Shown here in pieces: positions 17,054-26,447 of a DNA stretch of 64,000 bases. Under the pieces are notes generated by a model. It did not search any database, was not told the origin of the DNA, and saw only the letters and a list, made by a program, of their open reading frames with translations. Every line of letters starts with the position of its first letter. Position 1 is the stretch's first letter. Source of the stretch: Betaproteobacteria bacterium (lineage in GTDB: Bacteria; Pseudomonadota; Gammaproteobacteria; Burkholderiales; Rhodocyclaceae). The DNA lies in the NCBI GenBank assembly GCA_016709965.1, contig JADJLT010000004.1, forward strand, positions 82,194-146,193, in the 5' to 3' direction. The position numbers were made by a program, and so were the translations under genes.

Positions 17054-17374
17054 ATGGACAACGACAAGATGCTGCCGCAAGCAAGCGCGATCATTCTTGA
17101 AGAGCAAACCAACCTGACCATCAGTGAAGTCTGTCAGGCCTGCGCCGTGCGCGTCGAAACTATCCTTGAGCTGGTCGACGAGGGCGTTTTGTTACCCATC
17201 GGCCGTGAACCGCATCGCTGGCGCTTCACGGGCACCCACCTCAGGCGGGCGACGGTGGCCATCCGGCTGCAGCGCGATCTCGGTGTCAATCTGGCCGGCG
17301 CCGCGCTGGCCATGCAGTTACTGGACGAACTTGAAGCACTGCACGTCCGGCTGCGCAAAGTCGGCGTCCAATAA
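17054..17374 (+). CDS. cbpM: Chaperone modulator CbpM (MerR-like)
   Basis: 106 residues with a MerR-type helix-turn-helix region (ISEVCQACAVRVETILELVD, then GVLLPIG) and a C-terminal helix. CbpM binds the J domain of CbpA and blocks both its DnaK stimulation and DNA binding. Position immediately after cbpA is the conserved arrangement. A 20-base gap separates it from xfp, which may make chaperone and carbon genes one transcript. Confidence 0.9.
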   Translation: MDNDKMLPQASAIILEEQTNLTISEVCQACAVRVETILELVDEGVLLPIGREPHRWRFTGTHLRRATVAIRLQRDLGVNLAGAALAMQLLDELEALHVRLRKVGVQ

Positions 17375-17394
17375 CACCAATCAAGGATAAATAA

Positions 17395-19761
17395 ATGCTC
17401 ACAACTCATACGCCGCTGGCTGCTGACGAACTAGACCTGATGAACGCCTGGTGGCGCGCCGCCAACTACCTGTCAGTTGGACAAATCTACTTGCTCGATA
17501 ACCCTCTGCTCAAGCTGCCGCTGACCCTGGCGCATATTAAGCCCCGCCTGCTGGGGCACTGGGGAACGACACCTGGCCTGAACTTCATTTACGTGCACAT
17601 GAACCGGGCGATCAAGCAGCATGACCTGAACATGATCTTTATCGCCGGCCCCGGCCACGGCGGCCCGGCGGTCGTCGCCAATACCTATCTGGAAGGCAGC
17701 TATAGCGAGTTCTACCTGCATATTTCGCAGGATGAGGAGGGCATGCGCCGTCTGTTCCGCCAATTCTCCTTCCCTGGCGGCATTCCAAGTCACGCCTCGC
17801 CGGATACGCCGGGATCGATCCACGAAGGCGGCGAATTGGGCTACGCGCTGTTCCATGCCTACGGTGCGGTGTTCGACAACCCGCATCTGATTACCTGCTG
17901 CGTCGTTGGCGACGGCGAGGCGGAAACCGGGCCGTTGGCGACTTCCTGGCACTCCAACAAATTCCTCAATCCGCAGACCGATGGCGCGGTGCTGCCCATC
18001 CTGCACCTTAACGGCTACAAGATCGCCAACCCGACCATCCTGGCCCGGATCAGTCACAGCGAGCTGGAATGTCTGTTCGTTGGCTACGGCTACCAGCCAA
18101 TCTTTGTCGAAGGTGACGACCCGGAAACCATGCATCAATTGATGGCAGCCGCGGTCGATACGGCCATGGCCAGCATTTCGGCAATTCAGCGCAAGGCACG
18201 CGAAGGCGGCGACATGACCCGCCCGCGCTGGCCGATGATCATTTTGCGTTCGCTCAAAGGATGGACCGGGCCGAAAATGGTCGATGGCAAGAAAAGTGAA
18301 GGCTCCTGGCGCTCGCATCAGGTGCCGTTCAGCGACATGGACAAGCCGGAACACGTCGCATTGCTGGCTGAATGGATGGCGTCCTACAAACCATCCGAGC
18401 TGTTCGACAACAATGGCCACCTGAATGCGGATATCTCTGCCTTGGCGCCAGTCGGTGAGCGACGCATGGGTGCCAATCCGTACGCCAACGGTGGCACCTT
18501 GCTGCGCGAGCTACGCCTGCCCAATTTCCGGGACTACGCTGTTGCGGTACCGACGCCGGGCGGCTCCGTGGGCGAGGCAACGCGCACCATGGGCGTCTTC
18601 CTGCGCGACGTGATGCGCCATAATCCCGATAATTTCCGCGTCTTCGGGCCGGATGAAACGGCTTCCAACCGACTCGGCGCCTTGTTCGAAGTTACCGACC
18701 GAACCTGGATGGCTGAGCATCTGGCTGATGACGATCATCTGGCTCCCGATGGCCGGGTGATGGAGATTCTTTCCGAGCACGCCTGTCAGGGGTGGCTCGA
18801 AGGCTACCTGTTGACGGGAAGACATGGCCTGTTTTCCTGTTACGAAGCCTTCATTCACATCATCGATTCGATGTTCAACCAGCACGCCAAGTGGCTAAAA
18901 GTTTGCAGCGAAATTCCCTGGCGGCGGCCGATCGCCTCGCTCAACATCCTGCTAACGTCACACGTCTGGCGGCAGGACCACAATGGCTTTTCGCATCAGG
19001 ACCCGGGATTCATCGACCATGTGGTCAACAAGAAGGCGGACGTCATTCGGGTCTATCTCCCGCCTGACGCCAACACGCTGCTCTATGTCACCGACCAGTG
19101 CCTGAAGAGCCGCAATCTGGTCAATGTCATCGTTGCCGGCAAGCAGCCGGACTGGCAGTGGCTGGACATGGAAGCGGCGATCAACCACGCCAGCGCCGGC
19201 ATCGGCCTGTGGGAATGGGCTTGTAACGACCAGCCGGGAGAGCCAGACATCGTGCTGGCGTCGGCCGGCGATGTGCCGACATTAGAAGTGTTGGCGGCCG
19301 TTGCCATCCTGCATCAATTAGTACCGGAACTGAAAATCCGCTACATCAATGTCGTCGACCTGATGACCCTGCAGCCGAAGGAAGAGCACCCGCATGGCCT
19401 GTCCAGCGATGAGTTCGACTCGCTGTTCACCACCGACAAACCGATCATCTTCGCCTACCACGGTTATCCATGGCTGATTCACCGGCTGACCTACCGGCGT
19501 ACCAACACCAACCTTCACGCCCGTGGCTACAAGGAGGAGGGTACGACGACGACGCCTTTCGACATGGTCGTACTCAATGAACTTGACCGTTTCCATCTGG
19601 TCATGGACGTTGCAAAACGCGTACCGAAACTACATGCCCAGTCAGCGCACATCAAACAGGCGATGCGCGACAAACTCAATCAGCACGCGCAATACATCCT
19701 TGAGTACGGCGAAGACATGCCGGAAATCCTCAATTGGCAGTGGCCGGGGGCAAAATCATGA
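17395..19761 (+). CDS. xfp: Xylulose-5-phosphate/fructose-6-phosphate phosphoketolase
   Basis: 788 residues, the normal length. Thiamine-diphosphate enzyme signatures are clear: GPGHGGPAVVANTYLEGSY near residue 85 and VVGDGEAETGPLATSWHSNK near 170. The enzyme splits xylulose 5-phosphate or fructose 6-phosphate with phosphate, giving acetyl phosphate plus glyceraldehyde 3-phosphate or erythrose 4-phosphate. Its stop overlaps the tal start (ATGA). With tal, gapN and the oxidative branch next door, it forms a route from sugar phosphates to acetyl phosphate and NADPH. Confidence 0.96.
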   Translation: MLTTHTPLAADELDLMNAWWRAANYLSVGQIYLLDNPLLKLPLTLAHIKPRLLGHWGTTPGLNFIYVHMNRAIKQHDLNMIFIAGPGHGGPAVVANTYLEGSYSEFYLHISQDEEGMRRLFRQFSFPGGIPSHASPDTPGSIHEGGELGYALFHAYGAVFDNPHLITCCVVGDGEAETGPLATSWHSNKFLNPQTDGAVLPILHLNGYKIANPTILARISHSELECLFVGYGYQPIFVEGDDPETMHQLMAAAVDTAMASISAIQRKAREGGDMTRPRWPMIILRSLKGWTGPKMVDGKKSEGSWRSHQVPFSDMDKPEHVALLAEWMASYKPSELFDNNGHLNADISALAPVGERRMGANPYANGGTLLRELRLPNFRDYAVAVPTPGGSVGEATRTMGVFLRDVMRHNPDNFRVFGPDETASNRLGALFEVTDRTWMAEHLADDDHLAPDGRVMEILSEHACQGWLEGYLLTGRHGLFSCYEAFIHIIDSMFNQHAKWLKVCSEIPWRRPIASLNILLTSHVWRQDHNGFSHQDPGFIDHVVNKKADVIRVYLPPDANTLLYVTDQCLKSRNLVNVIVAGKQPDWQWLDMEAAINHASAGIGLWEWACNDQPGEPDIVLASAGDVPTLEVLAAVAILHQLVPELKIRYINVVDLMTLQPKEEHPHGLSSDEFDSLFTTDKPIIFAYHGYPWLIHRLTYRRTNTNLHARGYKEEGTTTTPFDMVVLNELDRFHLVMDVAKRVPKLHAQSAHIKQAMRDKLNQHAQYILEYGEDMPEILNWQWPGAKS

Positions 19762-20873
19762 GCGAAAACCCGCTACTGGCGCTCAAGGCTATCGGCCAGC
19801 ATGTCTGGCTCGACAATCTGTCGCGCACCTTGTTGCGCGAGGACGGCCTGCAGCGCCTGATCAAAGAAGATGGTGTTGGTGGCGTAACGTCAAATCCATC
19901 CATTTTTGAAAAAGCCATCGCCAACAGCCGCTATTACCGTGAAGACCTGGAGCACCTGCGTGGCCAGGGTCTGGATGCCGAGGCTTGTTACGAATCGTTG
20001 GTCATAGCCGACATTCAGGCCGCCTGCGCCATGTTGCGGCCAGCCTTTCAGGCCAGCCGTGGTGAATCGGGTTATGTCAGTCTCGAAGTGTCGCCGGAGC
20101 TTGCCAACAATACGGCAGGCACTGTTGCCGCCGCACGGCGTTTGTATGGCCTGGTCGACCGCGACAACGTGCTGATCAAAGTCCCGGCGACACCTTCCGG
20201 AATTGAGGCTTTTTTCCGGTTGACCGTAGAAGGTCTGTCGGTGAACGTCACTCTCATCTTCTCACTCGCTCAATATGAAGCTGTAGTACAGGCATACCTG
20301 CGTGGCGCGCTGGGCTGGCTGGAAAGCGGAGGCCGAGCGCGGCACTTGCGTTCGGTCGCCAGCGTTTTTCTCAGCCGCGTTGATAGCGTCGTTGATGAAC
20401 GGCTGAATACGCTCGGTACCCCGCATGCCGCCCGCCTCATGGGTCGATCCGGTGTTGCCCTGGCCAAATGCTGCCACGGGCGTTACAGGGAAATTTTTCA
20501 TGGGCAGGACTTTGCCTTGCTCCGGTTGGCTGGCATTCGGCCTCAGACACCCCTGTGGGCCAGCACCGGCACCAAGAACAGGGCATACAGCGATGTGCTT
20601 TACGTCGAGTCGTTGATTGGTCCGGAAAGCATCAATACGCTTCCCGAGTCAACGCTGGCGGCCTTCCGCAAGCATGGGCAGGCCGCCAATTGCCTGCAAC
20701 ACGGACTGGACGAAGCGCAAAACCACATCCGGGCATTGCTCGAACTCGGGATCGATCTGGGTGCTGTCGGCGAACGCCTGCAACTGGATGGTGTTCAGTC
20801 GTTTGCCGAGGCCTATCAAACGATATTGCTCAGCCTGCAGGCGCCGGAAGAACATGCCCGGGCGGAACACTGA
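19758..20873 (+). CDS. tal: Transaldolase
   Basis: 371 residues from the ATG overlapping the xfp stop. This is the long bacterial transaldolase type. The Schiff-base lysine is in DNVLIKVPATPSGIEA near residue 142; VTSNPSIFEKAI is near residue 38 and VNVTLIFS near 170. It transfers a dihydroxyacetone unit between sedoheptulose 7-phosphate and glyceraldehyde 3-phosphate in the cytoplasm, regenerating substrates for the phosphoketolase beside it. The ATGA overlap indicates coupled translation. Confidence 0.95.
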   Translation: MSENPLLALKAIGQHVWLDNLSRTLLREDGLQRLIKEDGVGGVTSNPSIFEKAIANSRYYREDLEHLRGQGLDAEACYESLVIADIQAACAMLRPAFQASRGESGYVSLEVSPELANNTAGTVAAARRLYGLVDRDNVLIKVPATPSGIEAFFRLTVEGLSVNVTLIFSLAQYEAVVQAYLRGALGWLESGGRARHLRSVASVFLSRVDSVVDERLNTLGTPHAARLMGRSGVALAKCCHGRYREIFHGQDFALLRLAGIRPQTPLWASTGTKNRAYSDVLYVESLIGPESINTLPESTLAAFRKHGQAANCLQHGLDEAQNHIRALLELGIDLGAVGERLQLDGVQSFAEAYQTILLSLQAPEEHARAEH

Positions 20874-21030
20874 ATCCGGTACTCAACTTCGTCCCCGGCA
20901 TTGTAATTGCGCACAGTGCTTCAACCGTAGCAGGGCAATGCTTTGAAAGATGACGAAAATGTAATGCTGCAGTCAGCCTTATGTGGCTATCGGGAGCGCA
21001 TGCTGATCTCAGTCACCAAAGGAGTCGGAA

Positions 21031-21168
21031 ATGAAACGCTCTCTGAAAGCCTTCACTTTTTTGTCGCTTTTCTCCACCGCAGTCCGGGCGTCGGCATGGC
21101 GACCGGTGCAACGCCTTGATCTCGTCAGATCAATAAGGACTAAAGGAGAGATTGATGTACGGATATGA
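21031..21168 (+). pseudogene. Signal-peptide-bearing frame, apparently truncated
   Basis: An ATG with an AAAGGAGTCGGAA leader opens a frame whose first 22 residues are a good signal peptide (MKRSLKAFTFLSLFSTAVRA). Only about 23 basic residues follow before a stop lying inside the SHOCT gene start. The good RBS and signal with almost no mature protein suggest a gene cut short by deletion. It could also be a leader peptide. Weak evidence. Confidence 0.35.
21116..21133. promoter_or_regulatory. Inverted repeat TTGATCT-CGTC-AGATCAA before SHOCT-copA
   Basis: Perfect 7-base arms with a 4-base spacer, ending 21 bases before the SHOCT ATG and just upstream of its AAAGGAG. The size and symmetry fit an operator for a dimeric regulator. 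The spacing is too wide for a standard FNR box (TTGAT-N4-ATCAA), although the half-sites look similar. No regulator gene is adjacent. Confidence 0.4.
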
Positions 21169-21373
21169 GCACGGCGGTATGGCGTGGGGTTGGCCCGGCA
21201 TGATCCTTATGTGGCTGATTCCAGTGCTGCTGATTGTCTTGGTCGTTCGCCTGTTGGCCGGAAAAAAGGGCGAGCCACCGGGCCGGGCGCGGCAGATTCT
21301 CGACGAACGCTATGCCGCCGGAGAGATCGAACGTGAGGATTACCTCAAGCGAATTGAGGACTTGAAGCGCTAA
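21155..21373 (+). CDS. SHOCT-domain membrane protein
   Basis: 72 residues. A short Gly/Trp-rich N-terminus is followed by a membrane helix (MILMWLIPVLLIVLVVRLLA). A C-terminal SHOCT module follows, with ARQILDERYAAGEIEREDYLKRI. SHOCT domains are short oligomerisation-like motifs at the ends of bacterial proteins. Small SHOCT membrane proteins often sit beside copper-export ATPases, as here. RBS AAAGGAGA. Confidence 0.85.
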   Translation: MYGYEHGGMAWGWPGMILMWLIPVLLIVLVVRLLAGKKGEPPGRARQILDERYAAGEIEREDYLKRIEDLKR

Positions 21374-21504
21374 GCCGCACTAGCACCGCCAAAGACAGTT
21401 GCAGAATCGCCAGCAGCATGGCTATCTGGCCTGATGCCCAGCGGGTCCGAAGTTAATCCCGGCCGATGACCACCTTTCGGTTGTGCAAAGAAAGAGGTAC
21501 CGCA

Positions 21505-23883
21505 ATGAATCATCCCGCCGATTCGACACCCGACCACGCCCAGCAGAATCTTCAGGCTGAAGGCCACAATCCCTCGCCTGCCGCCAGCGCCAAGGATCCG
21601 GTCTGCGGCATGTCGGTAACGCTCGGCATCGGCAAGCCTAGCCTCGAACATGGTGGCCAGACCTACCATTTCTGTTCGGCAAAATGTCATGACAAATTTC
21701 AGGCCGACCCGGCGGCGTATCTGAGCGGTGAGTCAAAGAAAGAAGCTGCAGTGGCACCGAAAGGGACGAAATACACCTGTCCCATGCATCCCGAAATCGT
21801 CCGCGACGCCCCCGGCGAATGCCCGAAATGCGGCATGGCGCTCGAACCGATGGGCGTGCCGGCGGACGATGCGGGGCCGAATCCGGAATTGGTCGATTTC
21901 AAACGGCGCTTCTGGATCGGCGCGGCGCTGACCGTGCCACTGATGGTGCTGGCCATGGGGCCGATGATCGGCCTGGGTTTCATCCGCCAGGCCTTGGGCG
22001 AGCAATGGGCGCAATGGCTTGAACTGGCGCTGAGTACGCCCGTGGTCTTGTGGGCCGGCTGGCCGTTTTTTGTGCGCGGCGTGAAATCAGTCGTCAATCA
22101 CAGTCTCAACATGTTCACGCTGATCAGCATGGGGGTTGGCGCTTCCTATCTCTTCAGTATTGTCGCGGTATTCGCGCCGGGGCTTTTCCCGGATGGCTTC
22201 CGCGATGCCCAGGGTCATGTCGCCGTCTATTTCGAGGCCGGCGCGGCGATTATCGTTCTGGTGCTGCTCGGCCAGGTCATGGAACTCGGCGCCCGCGAGC
22301 GGACCGGCTCGGCGATTCGGGCACTGCTCGATCTGGCGGCCAAGACCGCGCGAGTGATCCGGTCCGATGGCCGCGAGGAAGATGTCCCGCTCGACGAGGT
22401 GGTGGTCGGCGACCACCTGCGTGTACGGCCCGGCGACAAGATCCCGGTCGATGGCGTGGTGCTCGAAGGGCACTCGTCGGTCGATGAATCGATGATCTCC
22501 GGCGAACCGGTGCCGGTCGAGAAAAGCGTCAAGGACAAGGTGACCGGCGCCACCATCAACGGTACTGGCTCCTTCGTCATCGAAGCACAGCGGGTCGGCG
22601 CTGACACCGTGTTGAGCCAGATCGTCGACATGGTGGCCAATGCCCAGCGCTCGCGGGCACCGATCCAGAATGTCGCCGACTCGGTGGCCGGCATTTTTGT
22701 GCCGGCGGTCATCGCGGTCGCCATTCTCGCCTTCATCGCCTGGTCGATCTGGGGGCCGGCGCCGGCCATGGCTTACGCGTTGGTTTCTGCCGTTTCAGTG
22801 CTGATTATTGCCTGCCCCTGCGCGCTCGGACTGGCGACGCCGATGTCGATCATGACGGCCACCGGGCGTGGTGCCCAGGCCGGCGTTTTAATCAAGAATG
22901 CAGGGGCGCTCGAGGCCTTTGCGACGGTCGACACGCTGATTATCGATAAAACCGGCACGCTGACGGTTGGCAAACCGAAGCTGGTTGCCGTGCTGTCGGC
23001 CGACGGCCACGACGAAAACGAAGTTTTGCGCCTCGCCGCCAGCCTGGAACGCGGCTCGGAACACCCGCTGGCAGAAGCAATCGTTGCCGGGGCCGAAGAG
23101 CGTGGCGTCGAACTGGCCGATGCAGAGGATTTTGAGGCGCTCACCGGCAAGGGTGTCAAGGGCAAGGTCGACGGCAAGGAAGTCGCGCTCGGCAACGCCA
23201 AAATGCTGGCCGAACTAGGAAAAAAAGGAGGGGAGTTCGTGGCGATGGCCGACCAGCGGCGAGATCAGGGCGAGACCGTCATGTTCGTCCTCGTCGGCGG
23301 TGAAATCGCCGGTTTGCTCAGCGTCGCCGACCCGGTCAAGGAAGGCACGCCGGCGGCGCTCAAGGCGCTGCATGCGGAAGGTCTGAAAATCATCATGGCG
23401 ACCGGCGACAACGAACGAACAGCCCGTGCCGTAGCCGGGCCGCTCGGTATCGACGAAATCCGCGCCGGGGTACTGCCGGCCGAGAAGGCACAACTCATCA
23501 AGGAACTGCAAGCCAAGGGACACAAGGTGGCGATGGCCGGCGACGGCGTCAATGATGCCCCGGCATTGGCCTAGGCCGATGTCGGTATCGCCATGGGCAC
23601 CGGCGCCGATGTGGCCATCGAGAGTGCCGGTTTCACGCTGGTCAAGGGTGACCTGAACGGTATCGTCAGAGCGCGCCGCTTGTCGCAAGCGACCATGCGC
23701 AACATCCGCCAGAACCTGTTCTTTGCGCTGATCTACAACGGGGTCGGCGTGCCCATCGCCGCCGGCGTGCTCTACCCGTTCTTCGGCATGCTGATCTCAC
23801 CGATGTTCGCAGCCGCCGCAATGAGCCTTTCGTCGATCTCGGTCATCACCAATGCACTTCGCTTGCGCCGGATTGAGATTTAA
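21505..23883 (+). pseudogene. copA: Copper-exporting P-type ATPase, interrupted by an amber codon
   Basis: The order is a YHS domain (DPVCGMSVTLG... CSAKC), a Cys/Met-rich metal module (YTCPMHPEIVRDAPGECPKC), then a P1B ATPase with SGEPVPVEK, CPC in LIIACPCALGLATP, DKTGTLT, SEHPLAEA and GDGVNDAPALA. The final helices have IYNGVG and AAAMSLSSI, the Cu(I) P1B-1 signature. A TAG at 23572-23574 interrupts the conserved GDGVNDAPALA-x-ADVGIAMG motif exactly where Gln (CAG) is expected, while the frame continues perfectly for 103 codons to 23883. One C-to-T change explains it: true mutation, suppression or sequence error. If real, the two last helices are lost and export would fail. Confidence 0.9.
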
Positions 23884-24291
23884 GGGTTCGAGCGCAATTC
23901 AGTGAGGAACAGGGTGAGCGGATTGGCGCAAGATAACCGACCCGGGCTGAGCGAATGCTACGGTCAACCGAAAAAAACGGCCAAAATTGAAATTTTCGTG
24001 ATCCGCCATTTTCAATCAAAAAAGACAGACGAATGGCTCAGTTGTGGCCGACAAAAACAGACTTCCGAACTGATTGCGGTTCAGTGACAGGTATCCGAAT
24101 GGCGTTGTTACTGAGAGCGTCTTCCCAAGAACACCACGTCGACCGCAGTGCCTAACTGCAGCACAGGTAAATCGTGAAGAATTTTGATTACTCTCCCGAT
24201 TGAAAATACGGTTTGAATATTAACGGGAGGTCGCTTTTGCCCGAGCTAACTACTGATTTCTCATGTTGACCCAATAGCGATCAAATATTTT
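23884..24291. other. 408-base gene-free stretch
   Basis: It lies between the copA frame and the PEP-CTERM remnant, which converge. It contains one copy of the dispersed repeat (23957-23998). A wide CTCCCG...CGGGAG inverted pair around 24195-24232 was also noted. No open frame with family features was found. Confidence 0.5.
23957..23998 (-). repeat. Dispersed repeat, copy 1
   Basis: Read on the minus strand, it has an AATTTTGGCC block followed by a T-run and CGGTTGACCG. These blocks are shared, in the same order, with copies at 31241, 50324, 59328 and 62011. This copy is intergenic, downstream of copA. Confidence 0.65.
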
Positions 24292-24561
24292 CTAACCAAT
24301 GAAACTTGAACATGGGGCTGGCGATTGACTTGACGACCTGCGTTTTAGCAGCGCACTTGCTACAGCGCCTCCCATGAGAAGCAACAGCGTATTCGGTTCG
24401 GGTACATCGTTGTTCGGGTCCGTGTTTCTTTCCAGGGCATAAAGTCCCAAACGAACAGAACCCTCACCTAGCATGACGTTATATCCACCGCCTGAAATCA
24501 ACTGCTTGTAACTATCCTTCAATGGTTCTATGTCGCTTGGCCCCAGTACCCAAATAGGCAA
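24292..24561 (-). pseudogene. PEP-CTERM protein remnant lacking its N-terminus
   Basis: The frame ends in a PEP-CTERM sorting signal: NDVPEPNTLLLLMGGAVASA, a hydrophobic helix and LLKRR. Such proteins need an N-terminal signal peptide, but this frame opens with a TTG 12 bases after a stop and has only about 60 residues before the signal. It appears to be the 3' end of a gene whose 5' part was lost. A processing exosortase is not in the window. Confidence 0.6.
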
Positions 24562-24589
24562 AGCGCCCCAAAATCATCGATTCATGGCG

Positions 24590-25582
24590 CTATCGCCCAC
24601 GTCCTTGGCCGCGATCATCGTTGTTGTCGCGTTCTCGTGGTTGCCCGCCACGTTGTCCGGGTTCCATTTGGCGGTTAGCCGATCTGTCCTCGTTGGGTCG
24701 CTGCCCCCGTTGTGGGTCTGGTGCCGCTTGCGGATGCCGGTTTTCGCTGCTTTGATCTCCCAATGGCTTTTGGTTAACGCGAGGGGCAGGGCGCTCTTCG
24801 GAACTTGGCCCCCTCTGCTGTTGTCCCTGCAACTCCGGGTTGTCGCGTGCGCGTTGGCGCGGCTGCTGGGCTGACGGTGCATTGCGTCCTGCTGACTGAG
24901 CCGGGTTGGGTTCCATTGCCGGCAACGCGGAGTTTTTTCCTCGCGATGACTCCTGCCTTCCTCGCTGAACCGGTTCTGGTTGATTTTTAGCAGACGCAGC
25001 TGGTTTGATTTGCTGGCGAACGAGCGGATCACGCGCTTCGTGGCGGTAGTTGCGTTTTTGCAATATGGGTTGCTGATCCCGGGATGGATAACTATCTCCG
25101 GAATATTTACGCTGATACGTCGGTAGCGGAGCCGGTGCCGGCATGGCTTTGTGATTCCAGCGATTCCATCCACTTCTGCGCTGAGCCCAGTCATTGCCCC
25201 AATGATCACCCCAACGCGGCGGCGAATTGGCTTGCCAGCCGACGAAGAAAGCTGGCGGACTGCGGTAATAGCGTACCGGAACGCGCAGCAGGTAAAGCGG
25301 AACGAAGTCCGGATCGACTGCCATCCACGGCCCGTTGTACCAGGAGCTCGAATACCAGCGATTCGTCTCAAAGACCCAATACATGCCGTCGTAGAAGAAA
25401 TAGTTGGAATTCAGGCCGGAAGCGTAATAAACCGGGTAACCCGGCACGCGCACCAGATTTGGATAGGACGACAGGCTGATGCTGAGGTTATCCGCCTGGA
25501 AGCCAAAACTGAAGTTGACCTGAGCCGGCGCTGGCATCGCAAAATGGAGCAGCATTCCGAAAATAATCAGTTGTTTGCGCAT
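24590..25582 (-). CDS. Secreted protein with aromatic N-domain and low-complexity C-terminus
   Basis: 330 residues. Signal peptide of about 20 residues (ending PAPAQ). Residues about 25-130 are rich in Tyr and Trp (FFYDGMYWVFETNRWYSSSW, then PWMAVDPDFVPLYLLRVPVR), a pattern found in exported proteins of unknown function. From about residue 150 the chain is Pro/Gln/Arg/Asn/Ser-rich and probably disordered, ending in RGQGRGR. RBS AGGAGAAAGG precedes the ATG. No enzymatic motif. Confidence 0.75.
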   Translation of the reverse strand: MRKQLIIFGMLLHFAMPAPAQVNFSFGFQADNLSISLSSYPNLVRVPGYPVYYASGLNSNYFFYDGMYWVFETNRWYSSSWYNGPWMAVDPDFVPLYLLRVPVRYYRSPPAFFVGWQANSPPRWGDHWGNDWAQRRSGWNRWNHKAMPAPAPLPTYQRKYSGDSYPSRDQQPILQKRNYRHEARDPLVRQQIKPAASAKNQPEPVQRGRQESSRGKNSALPAMEPNPAQSAGRNAPSAQQPRQRARDNPELQGQQQRGPSSEERPAPRVNQKPLGDQSSENRHPQAAPDPQRGQRPNEDRSANRQMEPGQRGGQPRERDNNDDRGQGRGR

Positions 25583-25647
25583 TGCCTTTCTCCTTGTCGG
25601 CCGCCGGGAAATGGCGATTTATCACTTACGCTTGCCCGATAGCCGAT

Positions 25648-25670
25648 GAAAAAGCGCCCGCAGGCGCCCA
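25648..25670 (-). terminator. Intrinsic terminator downstream of the coiled-coil gene
   Basis: On the minus strand a GGCGCC / GGGCGC stem with a short loop is followed by TTTTT, 10 bases after the stop of the 25680 gene. Confidence 0.65.
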
Positions 25671-25679
25671 ATTCCATGC

Positions 25680-25967
25680 TTACTTGAATTTTGACTGAGC
25701 TTCAGTCAGACCGGCCTTCAGGTCATCCCACATCCGGTCAGTGGTTACTTTGACCTGCACCCAAGCTTCACCGCTCGCCTTGCCGAGTTCCTTCATCTTG
25801 TCGGCGGTGGCATGCTGCTTGGCGCGCAATGCATGAATGTCCTCTGCTCGCGCTATTCTCATATCGGCCGCGAAGCTGTCCATTTTGGCTTCCAGCAGAT
25901 TGACCTGGGCGCTCCACTCCTTGATTTGCGCGTCCATCTTTTCCTTGTATTGCTTGTGCAGTTCCAT
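25680..25967 (-). CDS. Coiled-coil stress-type protein
   Basis: 95 residues from the ATG preceded by AAGGAAAAATC; the longer frame upstream overlaps the BON gene and was rejected. Nearly the whole chain is predicted helix with heptads (MELHKQYKEKMDAQIKEWSA, then VNLLEAKMDSFAADMRIAR). It resembles the small helical family annotated as sll1863-type stress proteins. No signal peptide. It probably forms an operon with the BON and DUF3309 genes upstream. Confidence 0.75.
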   Translation of the reverse strand: MELHKQYKEKMDAQIKEWSAQVNLLEAKMDSFAADMRIARAEDIHALRAKQHATADKMKELGKASGEAWVQVKVTTDRMWDDLKAGLTEAQSKFK

Positions 25968-26001
25968 GATTTTTCCTTGGGAGCTAGTGGTTAGTTCGAC
26001 C

Positions 26002-26421
26002 TTAATTGGCCGGCGTGACAACGAGTTGGTTATTGACATCTCTGACACCGCTGATCGCCATCGCTCGGGTTGCGGCTTTTTCACTGTTGGCTTTCGTATC
26101 AACCGTACCAGTCAGCGTGACGACGCCTTTGATTGTGTCGACACTGATTTTCAGTGACTTCAGGCCAGTTTCGCCCATGAGCTCGGTTTTTACTCGCGTG
26201 GTGATTTCCGTGTCATCGAATACTTGAGCGCTTTTTTCACCTTGTTCAGTCATCTTGTTTTCAAATTTGTCGAAGGTCTCGCCAACCTTTTTCCCTGTGT
26301 CGCTGGCCGCCTGGTCGATTTTTGCACCGGCTTGCTCGGCTGTACCAGGCTTGTCGCATGCGCTCAAGCCGAATGCCAGAAGTAGTGAAATGGCGATAAA
26401 GGTGGTTTTGTTTTGGGTCAT
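26002..26421 (-). CDS. BON-domain lipoprotein
   Basis: 139 residues. Lipoprotein signal ends at FGLSACDKP (Cys at about 22). A helical linker (AKIDQAASDTGKKVGETFDK) is followed by one BON domain (DTEITTRVKTELMGETGLKS, GVVTLTGTVDT, ISGVRDVNNQLVV). Likely attached to the outer or inner membrane, binding phospholipid and supporting envelope integrity under stress. Start chosen at 26421 because the signal peptide begins there. Confidence 0.88.
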   Translation of the reverse strand: MTQNKTTFIAISLLLAFGLSACDKPGTAEQAGAKIDQAASDTGKKVGETFDKFENKMTEQGEKSAQVFDDTEITTRVKTELMGETGLKSLKISVDTIKGVVTLTGTVDTKANSEKAATRAMAISGVRDVNNQLVVTPAN

Positions 26422-26447
26422 GTAGTGATTTCTCCTGTGTGGTTTGT

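Noticed and set aside
20205..20232. TTTTTTCCGGTTGACCGTAG inside tal, resembling the dispersed repeat
   Set aside because: It codes the conserved transaldolase stretch FFRLTVEG and lacks the ATTTTGGCC half, so the match is probably coincidence.
21116..21133. FNR/Anr box reading of the inverted repeat
   Set aside because: The half-sites are 8 bases apart, not 4, so the FNR spacing is not met.
22087..23688. Long minus-strand open frames opposite copA
   Set aside because: They mirror the high-GC codon pattern of copA and show no motif.
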